DNA from: PALSA-1003 sp963791945
Lineage (GTDB): Bacteria > Pseudomonadota > Gammaproteobacteria > Burkholderiales > Casimicrobiaceae
NCBI GenBank assembly: GCA_963791945.1
Contig: CAWBUD010000002.1
Coordinates: 3,782,001-3,846,000 of the forward strand
Length of the DNA stretch: 64,000 bases
Direction of reading: 5' to 3'
The notes below the pieces were generated by a model. That model saw only the letters and a list, made by a program, of their open reading frames with translations. It was not told where the DNA came from and searched no databases. A program made the translations under genes and the position numbers. This document shows, one piece after another, positions 26,484 through 35,557 of the stretch; position 1 is the first letter of the stretch; the number at the start of each line of letters is the position of its first letter.

Positions 26484-27218
26484 TCATCGGCGCAACACGC
26501 GCTTCGCCCTAGTAGCGCGTTTCCCCCCTTTGCGGGTTGGCTTTCGGATCACGGACAAGAAATGGTCAGTGAAGGTGTACAGCAAACGGTCCAGCTCCCA
26601 AGGCTCCAAATTCGCATCGCGAGCTACCGATACGAAGAAAGACTCGTAGTCACGGTAGTGCTGGCCACTAAAGGTTAATGCTTCCGCAATGTCCTTCACC
26701 CGCACATCTACGGCAATCGCGTCTCGGAACGCCGGATCGTAGATATCCATCCAAATGTCGCGACCGTACTTCTCTCCGATGCCGTCGAAGGACCTGGCAA
26801 ACGCGAGCTTCTCTTCACGGCTCGGAAGGGCAAGCATCTTCCTAGTTGCTGCCTCAGCACCACCAAGTGATGCAATCTTTTCCAGGTTTGCCGCGAGCCT
26901 TGGAGCCTTGACTGTCGGCATCCTCACCTTAGCCTTCTGAAGGGCCTTCAGAAGGCGGCTTTCTCGTTCAACAGGGGCTAGTGGCGCGAGTACTGAATAT
27001 GCGACCGACGCGAGGGTCTCAGGGTCGCCGCATAGGCCTGCAAAACCTCGCGAGTTACCCATAGTTGCCGCGCTTGAGAGTAGCTGGTACCAGAGTAGAT
27101 CGGGGCGGCCTCTGAGTTCGCTTGCATGCGCTTTCGACTCGTCGAGCTTCAGCCGCATCTCAGAAGGCAGTGCTCGCAACTCCGCTACCAGCTTCGATCT
27201 CTTCGCTTCGAGACTCAT
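26484..27218 (-). CDS. HhH-GPD-like DNA glycosylase
   Basis: A 244-residue protein (ATG 27218, GGGGGAG eight bases upstream). The C-terminal half has a helix-hairpin-helix followed by the catalytic layout of the HhH-GPD family: FDGIGEKYGRDIW with K150 in the hairpin position, and AIAVDVRVKDIAEAL with D171 (compare VDTHVxRV of endonuclease III). There is no iron-sulfur cluster cysteine set. Expected role: removal of damaged or modified bases. Its island position raises a defence role against modified phage DNA, which is inference. Confidence 0.65.
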   Translation of the reverse strand: MSLEAKRSKLVAELRALPSEMRLKLDESKAHASELRGRPDLLWYQLLSSAATMGNSRGFAGLCGDPETLASVAYSVLAPLAPVERESRLLKALQKAKVRMPTVKAPRLAANLEKIASLGGAEAATRKMLALPSREEKLAFARSFDGIGEKYGRDIWMDIYDPAFRDAIAVDVRVKDIAEALTFSGQHYRDYESFFVSVARDANLEPWELDRLLYTFTDHFLSVIRKPTRKGGKRATRAKRVLRR

Positions 27219-27713
27219 CGGACCACTCCCCCCACCCATCCGGGCATCGCGCCCACGTTCGATGGGCAACGATCATACCCGCGATGTTCCCGCTGCAAAA
27301 ATGTCCAGGGGTTCGCGCTCGCGCTCGCGGGCCAATGTCCCCGGTAGGGGGCGGGTCGTGAGGTGGTCGCCGGGGACTCTCTCAAGCTCGCCAATTTTCA
27401 GGTAGCTTGTTAATGCGAGGTTGAATGCTGGCACACCCAGCACATCATCGGCGCGACATGGATACGCCACGCGGGGCCATAGGCTGCTCGATTTGGATGC
27501 TGCACTGGTAGAATGATTACGTATGCAGCAGCCATTTCCCCTCGCACGTTCGCTTTCCTCCTCCCGTTGGTGGCGGTAGTCCGCCGCGTCCTTAAGTCGC
27601 CTTAGTGCACCCGCGCCCCAGCGGGCAGCAAGTGAATTCGGGGGCATCCGAGGGGGCATTCACCAAACTATCTCGGATTTATAGTCAATCTAATCAATTC
27701 GTTAGGCACTTAT
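27219..27713. other. Right end of the island, leader of trpG
   Basis: About 495 bases with no convincing gene. It must carry whatever now drives trpGDC. TTAGG (27702-27706) stands seven bases before the trpG ATG, the same spacing as TTAGG before the original start (1061-1065), so the island supplies an equivalent ribosome site. Confidence 0.55.
27659..27685 (+). promoter_or_regulatory. Weak candidate promoter for displaced trpGDC
   Basis: TTCACC (27659-27664) and TATAGT (27680-27685) with a short 15-base spacer. The -10 is good but the spacing is poor. Listed because an island-borne promoter is needed. Confidence 0.25.
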
Positions 27714-27733
27714 ATGATGCTGATGATCGACAA
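27714..27733 (+). repeat. Right attachment repeat (start of intact trpG)
   Basis: Same 20 bases as 1073-1092. Recombination here rebuilds an unchanged trpG coding start. Confidence 0.92.
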
Positions 27734-28280
27734 CTACGACAGCTTCACCTACAACCTCGTCCAGTACCTGGGCGAGCTGGGCGAGGACGTGCAGGTGTAT
27801 CGCAACGACGCGCTGACGCTGTCCGAGATCGCCGCGTGGAAGCCCTCGAAGATCGTCCTCTCTCCAGGGCCCTGCACGCCGTCCGAGGCGGGCGTCTGCG
27901 TCCCGCTCATCCAGCGCTTCGCCGGCGAGATACCGATCCTCGGCGTCTGCCTCGGCCACCAGGCGATCGGCCAGGCGTTCGGCGCCCGCATCGTCCGCGC
28001 GGGCCGCGTCATGCACGGCAAGCTCTCGCAGGTCACGCATCGTGGCGAGGGCGTCTTCAGAGGACTCGCGAACCCGCTGACTGCGACGCGCTATCATTCG
28101 CTGGTGATCGAGCGCGCGAGCCTGCCGCCGTGCCTCGAGGTCACCGCCGCCAGCGAGGACGGCGAGATCATGGGCGTGCGCCACCGCGAGCTTCCCGTGG
28201 AGGGCGTGCAGTTTCATCCTGAAGCGATCCTGACCGAGCAGGGGCACGAGCTGCTCGCCAATTTCCTCAAGGCTCACTAG
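27714..28280 (+). CDS. trpG: Anthranilate synthase glutamine amidotransferase subunit
   Basis: A 188-residue class I glutaminase that feeds ammonia to TrpE. Triad visible: C79 (GVCLGHQAIG), H168 and E170 (VQFHPEAIL); oxyanion block LSPGPCTPSEAG. Its first six codons are the element's attachment core, so the protein is unaffected by integration, but its leader is now island DNA. trpD follows after 12 bases and trpC overlaps trpD. Expression depends on an island-borne or read-through promoter. Confidence 0.97.
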   Translation: MMLMIDNYDSFTYNLVQYLGELGEDVQVYRNDALTLSEIAAWKPSKIVLSPGPCTPSEAGVCVPLIQRFAGEIPILGVCLGHQAIGQAFGARIVRAGRVMHGKLSQVTHRGEGVFRGLANPLTATRYHSLVIERASLPPCLEVTAASEDGEIMGVRHRELPVEGVQFHPEAILTEQGHELLANFLKAH

Positions 28281-28292
28281 AGCGAGACGATC

Positions 28293-29333
28293 ATGTCGAT
28301 CACCCTGCAGGAGGCGTTGCAACGCACCATCGAGCACCGCGAAATCTTCCACGATGAGATGCTCTCGCTCATGCGCAAGATCATGAGCGGCGAGGCAACG
28401 CCGGTGATGATTGCGGCGCTGACCGTGGGACTGCGCGTGAAGAAGGAGACGGTGGGCGAGATCGCCGCCGCGGCGCAGGTGATGCGCGAATTCGCAACCA
28501 AGGTCGACGTGCCCGACCGGGAAGCGCTGCTCGACGTCGTCGGCACGGGCGGCGATGCCTCGCATACCTTCAACATCTCGACCGCGGCGATGTTCGTCGC
28601 GGCGGGCGCCGGCGCGCGCGTGGCCAAGCACGGCAACCGGTCGGTGTCGTCGCGCTCGGGCAGCGCGGACGTGCTCGAGGCGCTCGGGGCGAACATCATG
28701 CTCACTCCGGCCCAGGTCGCGCAGTGCATCGCCGAGACGGGCGTCGGCTTCATGTTCGCGCCGAGCCATCACGGCGCCATGAAGCACGCGGCGCCGGTGC
28801 GCAAGGAGCTCGGCGTGCGTACCATCTTCAACATCCTCGGGCCGCTCACCAATCCCGCGGGAGCTGCGAACCAGCTCGTCGGCGTGTTCCACCCTGATCT
28901 GGTCGGCATCCACGTCCGTGTGCTCCAGCGTCTCGGGGGCAGGCATGTGCTGGTCGTCTACGGCAAGGACGGCATGGACGAAGTCTCGCTGGGCGCGGCG
29001 ACGATGGTGGGAGAGCTCAAGGATGGCGAGGTGCGCGAGTACGAGATCCATCCCGAAGATTTCGGCCTGCACATGAAATCGAATCGAGGGCTCAAGGTAA
29101 GCGACGCGGCGAAGTCGAAGGAGCTCGTGCTCGAAGCGCTCTCCAACGTCGATGGGACGCCGCGCGAGATCGTGGTGCTCAACGCCGGAACGGCGCTCTA
29201 CGCGGCGGGCATCGCCTCGTCGATCGCGGAAGGCATCACGCAGGCGAGGGAATCGATCGCGTCCGGGGCGGCGAAGAAGAAGCTGGACGCGTTCGTCGCG
29301 ATGACTCAGAAGCTGGGCAGGCCGGTCTCGTGA
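28293..29333 (+). CDS. trpD: Anthranilate phosphoribosyltransferase
   Basis: A 346-residue enzyme that joins anthranilate to phosphoribosyl pyrophosphate. Family signatures: VVGTGGDASHTFNISTAAMF (PRPP loop), KHGNRSVSSRSGSADVLEALG, FAPSHHGAMKHAAPVRKELG and FNILGPLTNPA. Full length and uninterrupted. Middle gene of the trpGDC block; the stop overlaps the trpC start by 4 bases (GTGA), so trpD and trpC are translationally coupled. Confidence 0.97.
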   Translation: MSITLQEALQRTIEHREIFHDEMLSLMRKIMSGEATPVMIAALTVGLRVKKETVGEIAAAAQVMREFATKVDVPDREALLDVVGTGGDASHTFNISTAAMFVAAGAGARVAKHGNRSVSSRSGSADVLEALGANIMLTPAQVAQCIAETGVGFMFAPSHHGAMKHAAPVRKELGVRTIFNILGPLTNPAGAANQLVGVFHPDLVGIHVRVLQRLGGRHVLVVYGKDGMDEVSLGAATMVGELKDGEVREYEIHPEDFGLHMKSNRGLKVSDAAKSKELVLEALSNVDGTPREIVVLNAGTALYAAGIASSIAEGITQARESIASGAAKKKLDAFVAMTQKLGRPVS

Positions 29334-30136
29334 GTGGCGAGCGACCGGCCGGCGACGTCCTCACGCGGATCATCGCGACCAAGGCGAAGGAGGTTGCCGC
29401 CGCGCGCGCAGCGAAGCCACTTTCTGCGCTGCGCGAGGAAGCGCTCGCCGCATCGCCCGTCCGGGACTTCGTTGGCGCGTTGAGAGCACGAATCGATTCC
29501 GGCGGCACCGCGGTGATCGCCGAGATCAAGAAGGCGAGCCCGAGCCGCGGTGTGCTGCGGCCGATCTTCGACCCCGCTGCCATTGCCGCGCGCTACGAGG
29601 CCGGAGGCGCGACGTGCCTGTCCGTGCTGACCGATCGCGACTACTTCCAGGGAGCGCCGGAGCATCTTGGCGCCGCCCGTGCCGCGTGCGCACTGCCCGC
29701 GCTGCGCAAGGATTTCACCGTCGACGAGTATCAGGTGTTCGAAGCGCGCGCTCTCGGCGCCGACTGCATCCTGCTCATCGTCGCGGTTCTGGATGACGCT
29801 CGGCTCGCGTCCCTCGAGTCCTGCGCCGCGACTCTGGGGATGGCCACGCTCGCCGAAGTCCACGACGTGCCCGAGCTCGACCGCGCGCTCCGGCTTTCCA
29901 CGCCGCTCATCGGCGTCAACAATCGCAATTTGCGGACGTTCGAAGTCGCTTTGGAGACCACCCTCGAGCTGCTTCCCACGATTCCTGCCGATCGGATGGT
30001 CGTGACCGAGAGCGGGATCCTGACGCCGGCCGACGTGGCGCGCATGCGCGACGCGGGCGTTCACGCTTTCCTTGTCGGCGAAGCTTTCATGCGCGCCGCC
30101 GATCCAGGGGCGGCGCTGCGGGCGCTGTTCGCTTAA
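29330..30136 (+). CDS. trpC: Indole-3-glycerol phosphate synthase
   Basis: A 268-residue TIM-barrel enzyme closing the indole ring. Motifs: AVIAEIKKASPSRGVL (catalytic Lys), LSVLTDRDYFQGAPEHL, LPALRKDFTVDEYQVFEAR, LIGVNNRNLRTF and VTESGIL. Starts at GTG 29330 overlapping trpD. Monofunctional, not fused to TrpF. A palindromic repeat follows at once (30137), probably ending the operon. Confidence 0.97.
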   Translation: MSGERPAGDVLTRIIATKAKEVAAARAAKPLSALREEALAASPVRDFVGALRARIDSGGTAVIAEIKKASPSRGVLRPIFDPAAIAARYEAGGATCLSVLTDRDYFQGAPEHLGAARAACALPALRKDFTVDEYQVFEARALGADCILLIVAVLDDARLASLESCAATLGMATLAEVHDVPELDRALRLSTPLIGVNNRNLRTFEVALETTLELLPTIPADRMVVTESGILTPADVARMRDAGVHAFLVGEAFMRAADPGAALRALFA

Positions 30137-30171
30137 GCCCGGGCTGAGCGCGCAAGCGCGATGCCCGGGGC
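30137..30171 (+). repeat. GC palindrome after trpC, possible terminator
   Basis: GCCCGGGC...GCCCGGGGC with an inner GCGCGCAAGCGCG pairing. A second similar palindrome lies near 30190-30230. Related sequences occur at 31431-31462 and near 53116, so this is probably a dispersed extragenic palindrome as well as a stop structure. No T run follows. Confidence 0.5.
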
Positions 30172-30330
30172 CTCCCCCGTCACATGCATGGCAACCCGGG
30201 GTTCGCTCTCGCTCACCGCCGGGCTACGAACCGTTCGTTTGAGCCTGGGCTGAGTGCGGCGCGGTTTGTTATCATTGCCGGCCAGAAGTTGCGCTGCGGG
30301 CATTCGCTCCTAGCGTCCGAGAGGCCAAGC

Positions 30331-31425
<1,095 letters not shown>

Positions 31426-31430
31426 CTAGC

Positions 31431-31462
31431 GTAGGCCGGGGCGAGCGCGAGCGACCCCGGGG
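31431..31462 (+). repeat. Extragenic palindrome
   Basis: GGCCGGGG-cgagcgcgagcga-CCCCGGGG between the ATPase and binding-protein genes. It resembles the palindromes after trpC and near 53116 (GTAGCCCGGGG). Confidence 0.5.
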
Positions 31463-31494
31463 TAGGATGACACTTTAAACAAAGGGGGAAGTCG

Positions 31495-32781
31495 ATGAAA
31501 CGGTTTTCTTGTTGGCTCGGCGGCCTGATCGTTGCGACGTTGTCGGCGCTCGCGCTGGCCCAGGCGCCGGTCGAGATCTCGTTCTACTATCCGATCGCGG
31601 TCGGCGGTCCGATCACCAAGTTCGTCGACGGGCTCGCGGCCGACTTCGAGAAGGAAAACCCCGGCATCAAGGTGAAGCCGATCTATTCGGGCAGCTACCA
31701 GGACTCGCTCACCAAGGCTCTCACGGCGGTTAAGGGCGGCGATGCCCCAACGATGGCGGTGCTGCTGTCGACCGACATGTATACGCTGATCGACGAAGAC
31801 GCGATCGTGCCGTTCGACGGCTACATCAAGACCGCGGAAGATCGGGTGTGGCTGAAGGGCTTTTATCCTGCGTTCATGGAGAACAGCCAGACCGGTGGCA
31901 AGACCTGGGGGATTCCGTTTCAGCGCTCGACCATCGTGCTCTACTGGAACAAGGAGATGTTCAAGGAAGCCGGGCTCGATCCGAACAAGGCGCCATCGAC
32001 GTGGGCCGAGATGACGGCGTACGCGCAGAAGCTCACCAAGCACGACGCATCGGGCAAGGTTACGCAGTGGGGTGTCCAGATCCCGTCGACAGGCTTTCCG
32101 TACTGGCTGTTCCAGGCGCTCACGACGGAGAACGACGTGATTCTGATGAACAGCGCCGGGACCGAAACCTATTACGACAAACAGGGCGTGATCGAGGCGC
32201 TGCAATACTGGATCGATCTCGTTCGAAAATACAGGGTGCACCCGGAGGGCATCGTCGACTGGGGCACGACGCCGAAGGACTTCTTCGAGCGCAAGATCGC
32301 GATGATGTGGACGACGACCGGCAACCTCACCAACGTGCGCGCCAATGCCAAGTTCGACTTCGGCGTGGCGATGCTGCCGGCCAACAAGCGCCGCGGCAGC
32401 CCGACCGGCGGCGGCAACTTCTACCTCTTCAAGCAGGCGAAGCCGGAGCAGCAGGCCGCGGCGGTCAAGTTCGTCCGCTGGATTACGTCGCCGGCGCGTG
32501 CGGCGCAGTGGGGCATCGACACGGGGTACGTCGCCGTGAGGCCGGACGCCTGGGAGACGCCGGCGATGAAGAAGTATGTCACGGAATTTCCCGCCGCCGC
32601 CGTGGCGCGCGATCAATTGCAATACGCCGTTGCCGAGCTGTCGACGCACGATAGCCAACGCGTCACGAAGGCGCTGAACGACGGTCTGCAAGCCGCGCTC
32701 ACCGGCTCGAAGACCGCGGACCAGGCGATGAAGGACGCCCAGCGCGAAGCGGATCGGCTGCTCCGGCCGTATCGCAAGTGA
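31495..32781 (+). CDS. ugpB: UgpB-like solute-binding protein
   Basis: A 428-residue periplasmic binding protein with signal peptide (CWLGGLIVATLSALALAQA). The sequence follows E. coli UgpB in outline: ISFYYPIAVGGPI, FEKENPGIKVKPIYSGSYQD, VLYWNKEMFKEAGLDP, PSTWAEM, MMWTTTGNLTNV, GGGNFYLF. UgpB binds sn-glycerol-3-phosphate and glycerophosphodiesters; related proteins bind other sugars, so the substrate is not certain. GGGGGAAG precedes the ATG. A palindrome-rich gap of 141 bases separates it from the first permease. Confidence 0.85.
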   Translation: MKRFSCWLGGLIVATLSALALAQAPVEISFYYPIAVGGPITKFVDGLAADFEKENPGIKVKPIYSGSYQDSLTKALTAVKGGDAPTMAVLLSTDMYTLIDEDAIVPFDGYIKTAEDRVWLKGFYPAFMENSQTGGKTWGIPFQRSTIVLYWNKEMFKEAGLDPNKAPSTWAEMTAYAQKLTKHDASGKVTQWGVQIPSTGFPYWLFQALTTENDVILMNSAGTETYYDKQGVIEALQYWIDLVRKYRVHPEGIVDWGTTPKDFFERKIAMMWTTTGNLTNVRANAKFDFGVAMLPANKRRGSPTGGGNFYLFKQAKPEQQAAAVKFVRWITSPARAAQWGIDTGYVAVRPDAWETPAMKKYVTEFPAAAVARDQLQYAVAELSTHDSQRVTKALNDGLQAALTGSKTADQAMKDAQREADRLLRPYRK

Positions 32782-32789
32782 CCTCGACG

Positions 32790-32845
32790 CCGTCATTCCG
32801 GCCCCCGATTCAAGCATTCGGGGGCAGGCTCCAGCGGGAATCCAG
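32790..32845 (+). repeat. Imperfect palindrome of the CATTCC...GGAATC type
   Basis: A CATTCCGGCC start and CGGGAATCCAG end flank an inner perfect hairpin CCCCCGA-ttcaagcat-TCGGGGG. Such GTCATTCC/GGAATCC palindromes are common dispersed repeats in betaproteobacteria. It lies between ugpB and ugpA and may reduce downstream transcription. Confidence 0.55.
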
Positions 32846-32922
32846 CGTGTCTAGCCGCGAACGCCACTGGGTCGCCGCGTTCGCGGGGACGATGGACAGC
32901 TGTCGGTAAGCGCTCTGGCGAA

Positions 32923-33798
32923 ATGACCCGCACGACGCAATGGCTCTACGGCTGGCTGCTGCTCCTGCCGGCCGCGGCGCCGCTGGCGCTCTTCACGCAC
33001 TATCCCACGGTCGCGACGCTCTGGCAGAGCGTCCATTCGACGCCGCGCGCTGGGCGAGAGAGCGTGTTCGTGGGCGCCGACAACTACCGGCAGCTTCTCG
33101 ACGATCCGATCTTCTGGCAATCGCTCAGCAACAACCTCTGGTACGCCGGAGGGACGATTCCGCTCTCGATCGCACTGGCCCTGCTGATGGCGGCCTGGGT
33201 CAACGGCAAGATCCCGGGCCGGGCCTTCCTGCGGCTCGCATACTTCACGCCCACGGTGCTTCCGATGATCGCGGTCGCGAACATCTGGCTCTTCTTCTAT
33301 ACGCCGGAATACGGCCTGCTGGAAAAGCTCACCGCCGCGCTCGGGTTTCCGACGCACAACTGGCTCGGCAGCAAGGACACCGCGCTGGGCTGCCTCATGG
33401 CGGTCGCCGTCTGGAAGGAAGCCGGCTTCTTCATGATCTTCTACCTCGCGGCGTTGCAGCAGATATCGCCCCATCTGGCAGAAGCCGCGGCGATCGAGGG
33501 CGCGTCGCGCTGGTACTTTTTCCGGCGCGTGACCTTTCCGCTGCTGATGCCGACGACGCTCTTCGTGCTGGTCAACGCGGTCATCAACGCGTTCCGGCTG
33601 GTCGATCACGTCGTGGTGATGACCCGCGGTGGCCCTGACAACGCCACCGAGCTTCTCCTCTACTACATCTACGAGATCGGCTTCCGCTTCTGGGACCCGG
33701 CGTACGCCGCGACGCTGACGATGGTACTGCTCGCGGTGCTGGGCTTGGCCGCGCTCGGGCAGTTCGGCATCCTCGAGCGCAGGGTGCATTACCGATGA
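32923..33798 (+). CDS. ugpA: UgpA-like ABC permease
   Basis: A 291-residue inner-membrane permease with about six membrane segments, beginning WLYGWLLLLPAAAPLALFTH. The cytoplasmic EAA loop is present (EAAAIEGASRWYFFRRVTFP), which docks on the ATPase. The last four bases overlap the second permease (ATGA), so both are made together. Usual length for the MalF/UgpA side of a sugar-type importer. Confidence 0.9.
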   Translation: MTRTTQWLYGWLLLLPAAAPLALFTHYPTVATLWQSVHSTPRAGRESVFVGADNYRQLLDDPIFWQSLSNNLWYAGGTIPLSIALALLMAAWVNGKIPGRAFLRLAYFTPTVLPMIAVANIWLFFYTPEYGLLEKLTAALGFPTHNWLGSKDTALGCLMAVAVWKEAGFFMIFYLAALQQISPHLAEAAAIEGASRWYFFRRVTFPLLMPTTLFVLVNAVINAFRLVDHVVVMTRGGPDNATELLLYYIYEIGFRFWDPAYAATLTMVLLAVLGLAALGQFGILERRVHYR

Positions 33799-34625
33799 GC
33801 GCGACCGTCTATCGCGCGGGCGCCGTCGCCCGCAGCTTCGAAACCGCAGGCGCCTGGCTCCTGGGAGCGCTCTGGATTCTCCCGCTCGCCTATGCATTCT
33901 GGACCGCTTTCCATCCGGGCGAATTCTCCACCCGGTTCGTGCTCGGCGCGCCGCTGACGCTGGAGAATTTCACGCGGGCGTGGAACGCGGCGCCGTTCGC
34001 GCGGTACTTCGTCAACACCGTCGCGCTGTGCGCGTTGATCCTGGCCGGGCAACTCGTGCTCTGCACGCTCGCGGCCTACGCGTTCGCCCGCTTCGCTTTT
34101 CCGGGCCGGGCGTTGCTCTTCGCGCTGGTCCTGCTGCAGCTCATGGTCACGCCGGATGTGCTGATCGTCCAGAACTACCGGACGATGAGCGGGCTCGGGT
34201 TGCGCGATACAATCGTCGCGATCGGGCTGCCTTACATGGCGAGCGCCTTCGGCATCTTCCTGCTCCGGCAGACCTTCAAATCCGTGCCCGCGGAGCTCGA
34301 CGAGGCGGCCCGCATCGAGGGCTGCTCGCCGCTGCAGGTCCTGTGGAAGGTCTATGTGCCGCTCGCGCGCCCGGTCTACCTCGCCTATGCGCTCGTCAGC
34401 GTGAGCTACCACTGGAACAATTTCCTCTGGCCGCTGATCATAACCAACTCGGTTGAATCGCGGCCGCTCACCGTCGGCCTCCAGGTATTTTCCGCGACCG
34501 ATCAGGGCATCGACTGGTCGATCGTCACCGCGGCGACGCTGCTCACGACCGCGCCGCTTTTGATCGGGTTTCTCCTGTTTCAGCGGCAATTCGTGCAGTC
34601 GTTCATGCGGGCCGGCATCAAATGA
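33795..34625 (+). CDS. ugpE: UgpE-like ABC permease
   Basis: A 276-residue permease, partner of the preceding gene, with six membrane segments (LLGALWILPLAYAFWTAF as the first). The EAA loop is DEAARIEGCSPLQVLWKVYV. YHWNNFLWPLI near the C-terminus is typical of the MalG/UgpE side. ATG 33795 overlaps the upstream stop. The next gene starts 20 bases on, in the same direction. Confidence 0.9.
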   Translation: MSATVYRAGAVARSFETAGAWLLGALWILPLAYAFWTAFHPGEFSTRFVLGAPLTLENFTRAWNAAPFARYFVNTVALCALILAGQLVLCTLAAYAFARFAFPGRALLFALVLLQLMVTPDVLIVQNYRTMSGLGLRDTIVAIGLPYMASAFGIFLLRQTFKSVPAELDEAARIEGCSPLQVLWKVYVPLARPVYLAYALVSVSYHWNNFLWPLIITNSVESRPLTVGLQVFSATDQGIDWSIVTAATLLTTAPLLIGFLLFQRQFVQSFMRAGIK

Positions 34626-34644
34626 GAAGACGCACTTACGGTCA

Positions 34645-35502
34645 ATGAAGCTCATTACCTGGAACGCGCAATGGTGCCGGGGCGTCGACGGCAGGGTCGA
34701 TCCGGGTCGCATCGTCCAGCACGCGAAGGCGATCGCCGACTTCGACGTGCTCTGCCTGCAGGAGATCGCGAGCAATTTCCCCGACCCGCGACTCGCCGGG
34801 AGTCGCGGCGAGAACCAGTTCGCCGAGATCGGCACGCGCCTGCCCGAATACCAGCCGGTGGCGGGCTCGATCGTCGATGTGCCCGACGACAGAGGCGGGC
34901 GCCGCCACTTCGGCAACATGATCTTGTCGCGCTTTCCGGTCGGTCAGATATTCCGCCACTTGCTGCCGTGCCCGGTCGATCCGGGCGTGAACGGCATGCC
35001 GCGCATCGCTCTCGAAGCGGTGATCGAAACGCCCATCGGTCCGGTGCGCGTGATCACGACCCACCTCGAGTACTACGGCACGAAGAAGCGCGCGGCCCAG
35101 GTGGAGGCGCTGCGCGCGATTTATGCGGAAGGCAGCGGACATGCACGCCTCGGAACAATCGTCGACACGAGCGGCGGACCCTTCCATACGCGGCCGCGGC
35201 CGGCCGCGACGATCATCACCGGCGACTTCAACTTGGAGCCGACCGATCCGCTGCACGGGCGCCTGCTCGAGCCGTTCGACGACGGAACGCCGCCGCTGGC
35301 CGATGCGTGGGAAGTCGCGCATCCGGGCGAGCCGCACGCAGCGACCTTCAAGATCTACGAAAAGGAAGCGCCGGACGAACCCGAGCAGCACTGCGACTTC
35401 ATCTTCGTCTCGGCCGACCTCGTGTCACGCGTGAAGCAGCTCCGCGTCGATCAGCAGACGCAGGCGTCGGATCATCAACCGGTGTTGATCGAGCTCGAGT
35501 GA
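34645..35502 (+). CDS. Endonuclease/exonuclease/phosphatase-family hydrolase
   Basis: A 285-residue enzyme of the DNase I-like EEP superfamily without signal peptide. Motifs: LITWNAQWC (metal-binding Asn), VLCLQEIASN (metal Glu), GNMILSRFPV, VITTHLEYYG, ITGDFNLEPTD (catalytic Asp-Asn) and ASDHQPVLIELE (final Asp-His). Family members cut phosphodiesters or phosphates in DNA, lipids or sugars. Its position as the last gene of a ugp-like operon, where ugpQ (a different fold) often sits, suggests hydrolysis of the imported phosphodiester. This is inference. Confidence 0.85.
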   Translation: MKLITWNAQWCRGVDGRVDPGRIVQHAKAIADFDVLCLQEIASNFPDPRLAGSRGENQFAEIGTRLPEYQPVAGSIVDVPDDRGGRRHFGNMILSRFPVGQIFRHLLPCPVDPGVNGMPRIALEAVIETPIGPVRVITTHLEYYGTKKRAAQVEALRAIYAEGSGHARLGTIVDTSGGPFHTRPRPAATIITGDFNLEPTDPLHGRLLEPFDDGTPPLADAWEVAHPGEPHAATFKIYEKEAPDEPEQHCDFIFVSADLVSRVKQLRVDQQTQASDHQPVLIELE

Positions 35503-35557
35503 CGCTCGTGGCCGCCTCGCGCCCCGGAGTGAACGCGCGACCTGGCAGGAGCCTCCG

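Larger units (their letters stand above)
1073..27713. mobile_element. P4-like integrative element inserted at the 5' end of trpG
   Basis: The element is bounded by a perfect 20-bp direct repeat (1073-1092 and 27714-27733) made of the first 20 bases of trpG. It contains a P4-type tyrosine integrase close to the left end, a candidate C4-like antisense RNA, an AlpA-like regulator and a primase-helicase, the usual core of P4-like integrative elements and satellites. No capsid, tail or conjugation genes are seen. Base composition is clearly lower in GC than the flanks by eye. Cargo includes secreted proteins, a stress protein, a cyclase and defence-like genes, plus an IS21 insertion. Insertion separates trpE from trpGDC. 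Confidence 0.9.

Noticed and set aside
27273..27659. A 128-codon minus-strand frame at the right end of the island
   Set aside because: Arg/Pro/Ala-biased, with no ribosome site and no motif; left as gene-free leader.
1073..27713. The island as a full prophage or conjugative element
   Set aside because: No capsid, terminase, tail, relaxase or type IV secretion genes are visible; the core genes fit a P4-like integrative element.
27702..29072. A 456-codon minus-strand frame opposite trpG and trpD
   Set aside because: Antisense to two secure trp genes; composition is His/Arg-rich shadow.
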